A DNA stretch of 36,147 nt. It comes from Erysipelotrichaceae bacterium (GTDB lineage: Bacteria > Bacillota_I > Bacilli_A > RFN20 > CAG-826). The stretch lies in assembly GCA_015059185.1 (NCBI GenBank), contig SVAY01000016.1, positions 1 to 36,147 on the forward strand, given 5' to 3'. A program made the position numbers and the translations under genes. The notes beneath the pieces are model-generated. The model did not search any database. It saw only the letters and a program-made list of their open reading frames with translations, and had not been told where the DNA came from. Positions 28,897 to 36,147 of this stretch are shown here, in pieces. The stretch's first letter is position 1. Each line of letters opens with the position of its first letter.

Positions 28897-31782
28897 GTGA
28901 GACGATTTTTTAAGTTAAAGAACTTCTTTTTGATTTCATTCCTCGCAGTTGCGGGGTTTTTTAGTGCGTCCACAACCGTATTGAACAACAGTGTGAGAGA
29001 CTTTAAAGAAGCTGATGCTATCTACTCAGGTAAAATTTGGTTTACTAGACCGGATAATTTTGAATATACCGATCAGGGTATAAACCCATGGCTAGCTAGA
29101 TGGTGGCAAGATGGTGGATATGATTCGCCTGGTATGACTTACGAATTCACTAACTGGGATGATTGTTGTGTTTTCTCTGGACAACTCGAATCAAACATGA
29201 GCAGTTGGGAAGTTCACTATAAAGAAAAAGGTAATAATGAGAAGTATTCAGATAGATGGTATGATTATGATGTTTCTAGCAATAAAGTCGGTTTTTACCA
29301 TAATGGATGGGATGGAAATAAATTCCATCTTGGAACATGGACTGTTAGATATGTAACATTTAGTTATAATGGCAACGGGGCTGATGGGGGATCGACAGCC
29401 AACACGTCAAATTTTATGCCGGATAACAAAAATTCTACGCTTGCTAACAATTGGTTTTTTAAAGTCGGATATAAGTTTGCAGGCTGGAACACAAAAGCAG
29501 ATGGCACAGGCTATTCTTTTACGTCGGGTGGTAAGTTAGTTAAAGAATACGCAACTAATACCACTGTTCTCTATGATGGAGCGACTATTACTTTGTATGC
29601 CCAATGGACAACCACAGACGCTAAAGGTGTTTTGTGGGAAACCAGCACTGGAAAAAATTGGAATTATGTTTATACATGGCAGCAAGACGTTGCAGGAAAA
29701 AGAGATAATTGGCCTGGTGTGCAAGGTTCATCGGTAACAATAGGTGGAAGAAATTTTCTTTATAGAGATTTAAGTGAATTAAGTTTTGACCCACTTTACT
29801 GTATTTTTGATAATGGCGGTGACAGTGGAAAGACTGGCACAGTAACTATTGGTAGTAATTTAGACGGGACTTCATTTTATAGAATGTCTGATGTGGCTGG
29901 TGAAGACTGGACATGGTTTAAACTTACTCGTTCAGTAACTTATAAAGATCAAGGTGGTGGAACCTATTCAGGAAATAATATAGGAAGCTTGCCAAGCACA
30001 TGTTCATATACATCAGATACCACGTTAGTTAGTGGTACGAAAGCTGGTTATACTTTTGATGGTTGGCACTTAAAGTCTGATTGTAGCGATGATACAGTCA
30101 CAAAAATCTATGCTGGTGGTTATTACGAGTCGTCAGGCACTAATGTAACTTTATACGCTAAATGGACAGCAGCAACATATGCTGTTTCGTTCAATAATGG
30201 TGGTGGTACGGGTGGTAGCATTAGTGCATCTTCATATACATACAAGCCATCCGCAAGTTCTTCTATTACTATAACCGCTCCAACAAAAGTAGGGTATAAT
30301 CCTTCATATACAATCACTAGAACTGGGGATTATGGAGGCAGTTCTCCAACAATAAGTGGGAATACTGTAACGATTCCAGCTGGCTCATATGGTACATTCA
30401 CAATTGGTACAACATGGAACGGAAACTCTTATGATGTTACTTTTGATAATGGTGGAGGTTTAGGTGGATCGATAAGTAGAACAAGTTATTCAACTTCAGG
30501 TAGTTCACAAACTATAACAGTAACTGCTCCAACAAAGACCGGTTATAAGAACCCAACTTATAGTGTTACTCGTACAGGTGCCTATGGCGGCAGTGCACCT
30601 ACAGTAAGTGGTTCAACAATCACTATTCCTGCTAATTCCTATGGTACTTTCACGATTAATACAGCATGGTCACCAAACACTGATACTCCATATACTGTTA
30701 AACACTATAAACAGAACTTAGATGGAACTTATCCAAGTTCACCAACTGACACGGATAATTTAACCGGAACTACAGGTGCTTCGGTTACGCCTGCAAGAAA
30801 AAATTATGAAGGATTTACTGCGCCTGCAGGTCAAACAGTAACTATCTTGGCTGATGGCTCTAGAGTTGTAACGTATCAGTACACAAGAAACAGTTATACG
30901 CTTACATGGGATGGAAATGGTGGAACTGTCACTGGTGGAACAAGCGGTAGCGTCAAGTATGGAGCGACTATTACCCAACCAAACTCTGTCACTCGTGAAG
31001 GGTACACATTTACTGGTTGGAATACAACACCAGCTGCGACAATGCCAGCTGCTAACACAACATACATTGCTCAATGGAGCATTAATTCATACAACCTTAC
31101 ATTAACTGTAGGTAGTGGTATTGCTAACATCTACTACAAGATTAATGGTGCTGTTAACTATACCTCTATTACCTCTACAACAACAGTTACGGTCACTTAC
31201 AACTCAACTTTCTATTTATATGCCACTGCTAAAGATGGTTATATACTAAATTCACCATTTAATGGATATACATCGGATAGTCCTTATAGTGCTGCTATGC
31301 CTGCATCTGCTCAAACATGGACACCAACATTCACTAGTGGATTAGGTGCCGCACAAGCATTTGCGCGAGGCTTTAACGATAGTATTGGAGATGCCTGTAC
31401 TTATGCCGGTGGTACCCCTAAATCTGATTTAGTAGGTCCTTGGGCTACTCAGGCTACAGCTTATGGTGGACTAGCTGATTATGTAACTTATTGGCTTGAT
31501 CTTGAACATAGTTCTGATTCCGATATTGTAGAGTGTATTGGTAAATACAATTATGTTTACGGAAAATATGGTACCGAATATGAATTGGCTGACTTCATGG
31601 GCACTGGTGGAAAATCTGCATCTGCCATTAATAACTTCAACCCATATTCCTTAATTAATGGTGAAGATGGTGGCAATAATGCTACTACAATCATTATCAT
31701 CATTGCATCTTCTGTTTCACTCTTAAGCATTACTGCGTTAAGTGTGCTACTTGTGAAGAAGCGTAAAGCTAAACAAGATTAG
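28897..31782 (+). CDS. Large membrane-anchored surface protein with InlB-type repeats
   Basis: An exported protein of about 960 residues (numbering from ATG 28888). A signal peptide (10-35) precedes an unassigned N-domain. InlB B-repeat-like segments ending YAQW or YAKW occur at about 152-240, 350-428 and 670-732. A CBM26-like module is at about 246-330 (YVYTWQQ, NWPGV, CIFDNGG). Two ~80-residue beta repeats lie at 431-595, and a MucBP-like stretch (YTVKHYKQNLDGTY) at 602-668. The C-terminal module (about 820-964) is shared with the 5737-7152 protein and ends in a membrane helix and KKRKAK. GAGGG (28883-28887) is 9 bases before GTG 28897 but touches ATG 28888, so GTG is preferred. It is likely an adhesin or glycan binder. 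Confidence 0.85.
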   Translation: MRRFFKLKNFFLISFLAVAGFFSASTTVLNNSVRDFKEADAIYSGKIWFTRPDNFEYTDQGINPWLARWWQDGGYDSPGMTYEFTNWDDCCVFSGQLESNMSSWEVHYKEKGNNEKYSDRWYDYDVSSNKVGFYHNGWDGNKFHLGTWTVRYVTFSYNGNGADGGSTANTSNFMPDNKNSTLANNWFFKVGYKFAGWNTKADGTGYSFTSGGKLVKEYATNTTVLYDGATITLYAQWTTTDAKGVLWETSTGKNWNYVYTWQQDVAGKRDNWPGVQGSSVTIGGRNFLYRDLSELSFDPLYCIFDNGGDSGKTGTVTIGSNLDGTSFYRMSDVAGEDWTWFKLTRSVTYKDQGGGTYSGNNIGSLPSTCSYTSDTTLVSGTKAGYTFDGWHLKSDCSDDTVTKIYAGGYYESSGTNVTLYAKWTAATYAVSFNNGGGTGGSISASSYTYKPSASSSITITAPTKVGYNPSYTITRTGDYGGSSPTISGNTVTIPAGSYGTFTIGTTWNGNSYDVTFDNGGGLGGSISRTSYSTSGSSQTITVTAPTKTGYKNPTYSVTRTGAYGGSAPTVSGSTITIPANSYGTFTINTAWSPNTDTPYTVKHYKQNLDGTYPSSPTDTDNLTGTTGASVTPARKNYEGFTAPAGQTVTILADGSRVVTYQYTRNSYTLTWDGNGGTVTGGTSGSVKYGATITQPNSVTREGYTFTGWNTTPAATMPAANTTYIAQWSINSYNLTLTVGSGIANIYYKINGAVNYTSITSTTTVTVTYNSTFYLYATAKDGYILNSPFNGYTSDSPYSAAMPASAQTWTPTFTSGLGAAQAFARGFNDSIGDACTYAGGTPKSDLVGPWATQATAYGGLADYVTYWLDLEHSSDSDIVECIGKYNYVYGKYGTEYELADFMGTGGKSASAINNFNPYSLINGEDGGNNATTIIIIIASSVSLLSITALSVLLVKKRKAKQD

Positions 31783-31790
31783 GAATATAG

Positions 31791-31817
31791 GGGTGGTTAA
31801 CTACCATCCTTTTTTTG
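31791..31817 (+). terminator. Rho-independent terminator after the surface protein gene
   Basis: GGGTGGT (31791-31797), loop TAACT and ACCATCC (31803-31809), with one G-U pair, followed by eight T. Confidence 0.9.
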
Positions 31818-31861
31818 TTGAAAATAAGTAATAATAATGATTAAATAAAATTACCTAAAAA

Positions 31862-31888
31862 AATTTTGGTAAAATTAATTTTGGTAAA
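31862..31888 (+). promoter_or_regulatory. Direct repeat and extended -10 upstream of the ATPase gene
   Basis: AATTTTGGTAAA occurs at 31862-31873 and 31877-31888 (15-base period). The first copy contains the extended -10 TGGTAAAAT (31868-31875). The repeats may bind a regulator or may be chance duplication. Confidence 0.4.
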
Positions 31889-31904
31889 TTGAAAGGAATC
31901 ATTT

Positions 31905-33290
31905 ATGTTTGTAGGAAGAAAAGAAGAATTAAAAGAATTAAAGGATAAATACAATACTGATACAACTGAAATAATAAGTGTTTTAGGTCGCAGAAGAGTG
32001 GGAAAATCACAACTCATTTTTCATAGTTACAAAGATTTTGATGGGTTAGTGATTTCTTATGAATGTTCTGATACAGGATATAAAGATAACCTTGAAGGGA
32101 TAGAAAAGTTAATTAAAAAAATTTTAAAGAATGAGTATATCCATTTTAATTCTTTATACGATGTCATGATGTTTTTACAAAATGTAGCTAGCAAACAAAA
32201 GATATTATTTATTATTGATGAATATCCTTATATGAGGGAGAGTAAGGCTACTGACTCCATGATTAAGAACGCGATTGATGAATTTGATAAGATGGATAAA
32301 AAGAATCCATTTAAATTCGTGTTGTGCGGATCAAGCGTACAAGTGATGGAAATATTGGATAACGCAAACATGCCTTTACATGGTAGATTCACTAAAACAA
32401 TTCATTTATACCCACTTAATTATTTAGAGAGTTCTTTATTTTATAAAGACGCTTCGTTGGTAGATAAAGTAAAATATTACTCTACCATAGGAGGCACCCC
32501 ATATTTTTTAAATCAAATTGATCCTAAGTTATCTTTTGATGAAAATATCGTTAATTTATATTTTGGTGATAACGCATTGCTTAAGAATGAACTAGATAGT
32601 CAAATAAATGGTGAAATAAATAAGATTGAAAAAGCGACATACATTCTAAACATCATTCAAGATAAGATGGTTTCTTATTCTGATATAAACCAAATATATA
32701 ATTCACGTTATAAAGAAGGTTCAATTGATTATCCACTAAAAAAATTAATAGAAATGAAAGTGATAGAAAAAATAAATGTGCAACAAGATAACGGTAAAAA
32801 TAAACCTTATTACCGTATTATAGATAACGCTATTAAATTTTATTATTCATATTTAATTCGTTCTTTAGCAAATAGGAACCTATTCTCTAATAAAGACTAT
32901 TATGAAAAGTTTATAAAGGAAGATCTGAATCAACACTTTATTCCTTTGATGTTTGAGGGTGTTGGTTATCAATTTATTGCGTTAATGAACCAACACAACA
33001 AATTAGATGATACTTTATATGACTTATTTACTTACATCATTAACGATAAAAAGACAAAGAATAATTATCAATTTGATGTCGTAGGGAAATCTAAAAAAGG
33101 ATTAATTAATTTTGAATGTAAGTTTAAAGATATGGAAGTCAATAAAGAAGAAGTGGAGAAAGAAAATAGACAAGCAGAATTAGCAAATTCTAATTTCTAT
33201 AAAACTGTTTTCATCTCTAAAAATATAGTTGATACCAACGAGAAAGTGTATAGTCTAGTAGATGTATATAATTACGGATTATTAGATTAA
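31905..33290 (+). CDS. Archaeal-type ATPase with DUF234-like C-terminal domain
   Basis: A 461-residue STAND-like P-loop ATPase of the ATPase_2 family. It starts MFVGRKEELKEL, with Walker A GRRRVGKSQL (about 28-37), Walker B ILFIIDEYPYM (about 103-113) and sensor LCGSS. A winged-helix region follows at about 255-315. The C-terminal domain (about 320-461) holds FDVV...INFECKFK, a PD-(D/E)xK-nuclease-like arrangement typical of DUF234. The function of the family is not established; members are patchily distributed and often lie in accessory DNA. AAAGGA is 7 bases before ATG 31905. No partner gene is adjacent. Confidence 0.82.
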   Translation: MFVGRKEELKELKDKYNTDTTEIISVLGRRRVGKSQLIFHSYKDFDGLVISYECSDTGYKDNLEGIEKLIKKILKNEYIHFNSLYDVMMFLQNVASKQKILFIIDEYPYMRESKATDSMIKNAIDEFDKMDKKNPFKFVLCGSSVQVMEILDNANMPLHGRFTKTIHLYPLNYLESSLFYKDASLVDKVKYYSTIGGTPYFLNQIDPKLSFDENIVNLYFGDNALLKNELDSQINGEINKIEKATYILNIIQDKMVSYSDINQIYNSRYKEGSIDYPLKKLIEMKVIEKINVQQDNGKNKPYYRIIDNAIKFYYSYLIRSLANRNLFSNKDYYEKFIKEDLNQHFIPLMFEGVGYQFIALMNQHNKLDDTLYDLFTYIINDKKTKNNYQFDVVGKSKKGLINFECKFKDMEVNKEEVEKENRQAELANSNFYKTVFISKNIVDTNEKVYSLVDVYNYGLLD

Positions 33291-33368
33291 CCATATTGTT
33301 TTGTTGAGTATTGTTCTTTTATTTTTCTTTATAAATAAATATACTTAAATCAATTAGGAGGATAGATT

Positions 33369-34772
33369 ATGTTTTCTAAATATTTAGAAAGTAAACATGA
33401 CTTATGTAAAGATTTACTATCTAGATTAGTAGACAAATATCCATATGTTTCTATATTAGGTAAACATGTTGCAGGTGATAGCATTCGTGTATCAACATTC
33501 GCGACCTCTATTAATGATACTATGGAGAAACAATGCGGTTTTGTTGTTAAGATCTATAATGGTAAGTCTTATAGTGAATATTCATTCAGTGATATCACTA
33601 AAGATAATATTGACACAATTGAACAAGACATCTTAACTAAGACCAAACTTAGTGATGATATACTTGCTAACCATGTTGAAGGAAAGATTATTCCAGATGA
33701 ACCTTTAGTGAAGTCATTCTCTAGAGAAAGAAAGGGTAAACAATTATCTATAGAAGAAGCTGTTAATAAGTTAACTGCGTATAAAGACTTATTCCATTCT
33801 AAGAATCCTAAAGTGATTCAAGCCCTTTGTTTATTTGAGAACTATGAAGTAAGTAGTTTCTTTATCTCAAAGAATAGAGACTTAAAGCAAAACTACCCAT
33901 GGATGATGGCTATTGGTATGGCTGTTATTAGAGATGGTAATAACGTGAAGAGTGCTCGTCAAACTAGTGTCGGTATTGATACCGATGCAATCTTTAAAGA
34001 TTTTGAAAGTAAGATTGATGGTACAGTCAAGTTAGCAGAAGAGTTACTTGGTGCAACAATGATTGAACCAGGTGAATATGATATTATCACTAACTCATCA
34101 ATCACCGGTCTTATTGCTCATGAAGCCTTTGGACATGGTGTTGAGATGGATATGTTTGTGAAACATAGAGCTAGAGCTCGTAATTATGTTGGCAAACCAG
34201 TTGCCTCACCTTTAGTAGAGATGCATGATGGTGCAGCAGCTGCTGATAGTGTAGCCTCCTATTTCTTTGATGATGATGGAGTGCTTGCTCACGATACATT
34301 AATTATTAAAAACGGCATCCTTCAAACTGGTATCAGTGATGTCATCAGTGCGATGGAACTTGGTACTGAACCTACTGGTAACGGTAGAAGAGAATCATAT
34401 AAGCGTAAAGCCTATACGAGAATGACTAACACCTATTTCTCAAGAGGTACATCTAAACTTGAAGATATGATTAAATCTATTAAACATGGCTATATGCTTT
34501 TTGATACCAATAACGGTATGGAAGATCCTAAGAACTGGAATATTCAATGTACCGCAGAATATGGTAGAGAAATAAAGGACGGTAAGTTCACTGGCAAGAT
34601 TGTTTCTCCAGTCGTCATGAGTGGATATGTACCAGACTTACTTATGTCAATCTCCGCGGTCAGTGATGACTTTGAAGTGATCGGTGCTGGCCACTGTGGA
34701 AAAGGACATAAAGAATGGGTCACTGTATCTGATGGTGGACCATGTTTGAAAGCGAGGTGCAAATTAAGCTAA
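33369..34772 (+). CDS. tldD: TldD-type metalloprotease subunit
   Basis: A 467-residue TldD/PmbA family protein with the metal-binding HExxxH motif HEAFGH at residues 251-256, which makes it the catalytic subunit. With TldE it forms a protease that cuts unfolded peptides and matures some peptide antibiotics (microcin B17) in E. coli. AGGAGG lies 7 bases before ATG 33369. The stop overlaps the start of the partner gene (TAATG). No peptide antibiotic precursor is recognised beside it. The promoter is unclear; TATACT at 33340-33345 is a candidate. Confidence 0.92.
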   Translation: MFSKYLESKHDLCKDLLSRLVDKYPYVSILGKHVAGDSIRVSTFATSINDTMEKQCGFVVKIYNGKSYSEYSFSDITKDNIDTIEQDILTKTKLSDDILANHVEGKIIPDEPLVKSFSRERKGKQLSIEEAVNKLTAYKDLFHSKNPKVIQALCLFENYEVSSFFISKNRDLKQNYPWMMAIGMAVIRDGNNVKSARQTSVGIDTDAIFKDFESKIDGTVKLAEELLGATMIEPGEYDIITNSSITGLIAHEAFGHGVEMDMFVKHRARARNYVGKPVASPLVEMHDGAAAADSVASYFFDDDGVLAHDTLIIKNGILQTGISDVISAMELGTEPTGNGRRESYKRKAYTRMTNTYFSRGTSKLEDMIKSIKHGYMLFDTNNGMEDPKNWNIQCTAEYGREIKDGKFTGKIVSPVVMSGYVPDLLMSISAVSDDFEVIGAGHCGKGHKEWVTVSDGGPCLKARCKLS

Positions 34773-36061
34773 TGGAAAAGTTAATTAAAGTACTTAAATC
34801 TAGTAGAGTTAATGACTATAAGATTACCGTTACTCACTCCGAGTCAGTAGAATTATTTTATGTTTTAAATAAGCTTGAAACTAACCGTGCTACTGATATC
34901 AATGAAGTAGAAGTTACTATCTACGTTGATGAAGGAGATAAAAGAGGACAATCTTCTTTCTCCTACTTCCCATATATGAGTGAAGAAGAGATTAGAAACG
35001 AAATTGATAAAAAGATTTACGCCGCAAAATTCGCATTAAATCCATTTTATGAAATTCCTTCTAAAGACGAGGAAAAACCTTCAAAAATCCCTTCAAATCT
35101 TGAAAATTACTCACTTCAAGAAGCGAGTGAAATTGTCGTAAAAGCTTTATTAAACGCTAAGCAATATAAGGAAGCAGTTTTCTCTGCTACTGAAATCTTT
35201 ATCACCAAAACCGATAAAAGAATTATTAATTCAAAAGGTGTTGATGTGTCTTCTTCTAGCTATAAAGGATTCATCGAATTCATTCCTTCTTGGGAGAAAG
35301 ATGGAGAAGAAGTTGAAACCTATAACAATTTAAGTTTCTCCACCTTAGATGAAAAAGAATTAACAAGACTTATTGATGAATGCGTCTTACTCACTAAAGC
35401 TAGATTTGAAGCTAAGAAACTTAAACTTGATAAGCCAGTGAAAGTGATCATTGAAGGCGAAGATGTTTGTAACTATTTTGAATATTTCGTTGATAACACT
35501 TCTTATGGTTATAAATATCAACACATGAATAGATTTGAGTTAGGCGATAACGTGCAAGGAGAAGATGTAAGTGGTACAAAACTTAACATCTCTCTTATTC
35601 CTAATTATAAAGGTTGTGCTTCTAGTGCAGCATTTGATAATGATGGAGTGATTCTTGAACCTATCCAAATAGTAAAAGACGGTGTAGCAGTAGCGAGACA
35701 CGGTGCCTATCGCTTTGGATATTATTTAGGTGAAAAGAAGCCAACAGGTTTACTCCCAATTGTGAAGGTAGAATGTGGTGACAAATCATTTAAAGAAATG
35801 CAAAAAGAACCATATGTGAGATGTGTGAAGTTCTCCAGTTTCCAATATGAAGAATTTAGTGGCTTCTTTGGAGGAGAAGTGAGACTTGGTTTCTATTTTG
35901 ATGGAGAAAAAGAAATCCCTGTCACTGGTTTCTCAATTGCCGGCAACCTTCAAGAAGTTAAATCTAAAGTTATTTTGAGTAAAGAAGAGCAAGTCCATTC
36001 TGGTTATCAAGGATTTGTGGGACCAAAATATCTTGAGATTAAAGATATGACTATCAATTAA
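34772..36061 (+). CDS. pmbA: TldE/PmbA-type non-catalytic subunit
   Basis: A 429-residue TldD/PmbA family protein lacking HExxxH, hence the TldE-like partner that shapes the proteolytic chamber. Family segments include INSKGVDVSSSSYKGFIEF, TKARFEAKKL, and GVAVARHGAYRFGYYLG. ATG 34772 shares its A with the tldD stop; an in-frame ATG at 34742 would add ten residues inside tldD but has no better ribosome site. The overlap indicates coupled synthesis in a 1:1 ratio. No terminator follows before the repeats at the window edge. Confidence 0.88.
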   Translation: MEKLIKVLKSSRVNDYKITVTHSESVELFYVLNKLETNRATDINEVEVTIYVDEGDKRGQSSFSYFPYMSEEEIRNEIDKKIYAAKFALNPFYEIPSKDEEKPSKIPSNLENYSLQEASEIVVKALLNAKQYKEAVFSATEIFITKTDKRIINSKGVDVSSSSYKGFIEFIPSWEKDGEEVETYNNLSFSTLDEKELTRLIDECVLLTKARFEAKKLKLDKPVKVIIEGEDVCNYFEYFVDNTSYGYKYQHMNRFELGDNVQGEDVSGTKLNISLIPNYKGCASSAAFDNDGVILEPIQIVKDGVAVARHGAYRFGYYLGEKKPTGLLPIVKVECGDKSFKEMQKEPYVRCVKFSSFQYEEFSGFFGGEVRLGFYFDGEKEIPVTGFSIAGNLQEVKSKVILSKEEQVHSGYQGFVGPKYLEIKDMTIN

Positions 36062-36076
36062 GAAATCTATTGTGGC

Positions 36077-36147
36077 TGGACAGGTCAAATGTCAGTAAGA
36101 AATGACTAGATTGGACACGTTCAAATGTCAGTCGTTGGACAGCGGCA
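36077..36147. mobile_element. Possible terminal repeats of an IS21-family element running off the right edge
   Basis: TGGACA starts at 36077, 36112 and 36136. The first two continue as (G/C)G(T)TCAAATGTCAGT, so about 20 bases repeat with a 35-base period, and the third begins a new copy cut by the edge. Multiple short terminal repeats with TGGACA and AAATGTCA are characteristic of IS21-family (istA/istB) ends. No transposase is within the window, so this rests on the repeats alone. Confidence 0.5.

Noticed and set aside
30760..31074. A 104-codon minus-strand frame in the large surface protein gene
   Set aside because: Its Ser/Cys-rich translation is the usual by-product of the Thr/Ser/Gly-rich repeats on the coding strand.
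1..36147. tRNA, rRNA or classical riboswitch genes
   Set aside because: I looked through the intergenic stretches for cloverleaf, T-box and common riboswitch patterns and saw none. Short RNAs are proposed only in the 10.2-10.5 kb region.

Overview
The window reads as chromosomal DNA of a low-GC, Gram-positive, anaerobic member of the Bacillota, most like uncultured gut Bacilli of the Erysipelotrichia/RF39 type. The evidence is the AT-rich coding sequence, GGAGG-type ribosome sites, lipoproteins, ComFA/ComFC, a PepC-type aminopeptidase, rubredoxin, InlB-type repeat surface proteins, and an RF2 gene with its programmed frameshift. RF2 and genes ending in TGA show that TGA is a stop codon, so this is not a Mycoplasma-type code. 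The assignment is inference from gene content only.

Layout. 1-3264 (+): YdeI-like protein, HAD phosphatase, cyclophilin, a GNAT-AlkD fusion and rubredoxin. 3288-5726: an ABC permease and substrate lipoprotein (-) facing a Crp/Fnr regulator (+) across a shared operator. 5737-7152 (-): a membrane-anchored surface protein. 7340-9937 (+): an anchored EEP-fold hydrolase and aminopeptidase C, flanked by an inverted 48-bp repeat. 9938-10545: the only long stretch without a conventional gene. It holds two tandem ~240-bp units, each with a 25-residue hydrophobic peptide, a strong ribosome site and a convergent short antisense RNA. 10546-18809 (+): comFA-comFC, then secA-prfB-yitT-uvrB. 18846-20720: a DtxR-type regulator, a possible degenerate kinase-fold protein, a QueT-like remnant, a small membrane protein and a DJ-1 family protein. 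20736-23929 (-): an RHH-nucleotidyltransferase, TypA and a lipoprotein MTA/SAH nucleosidase. 24120-25500 (+): hipBA. 25526-28723: an amino-sugar cluster (LbH acyltransferase and an HTH-GlmM fusion on -, NagB on +). 28888-31782 (+): a 964-residue repeat-rich surface protein. 31905-36061 (+): a DUF234-type ATPase and the TldD/TldE pair. The right edge carries repeats that look like the end of an IS21-type element.

The best candidate for an undescribed system is the tandem pair of type I toxin-antitoxin-like units at 10064-10534. In both units a 5'-leader segment can pair either with the ribosome-binding site or with the mRNA 3' end, and the pairing positions co-vary between units. The antisense RNA covers that 3' end and repeats the 5'-leader sequence. 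Other notable points are the DNA-binding domain fused to GlmM, a Crp/Fnr operator at about -41.5 of the transporter promoter, an RHH-MNT fusion with a perfect palindrome at its promoter, several apparently leaderless genes, and a C-terminal anchor module shared by the two surface proteins. All calls come from reading the sequence. No database search was run.
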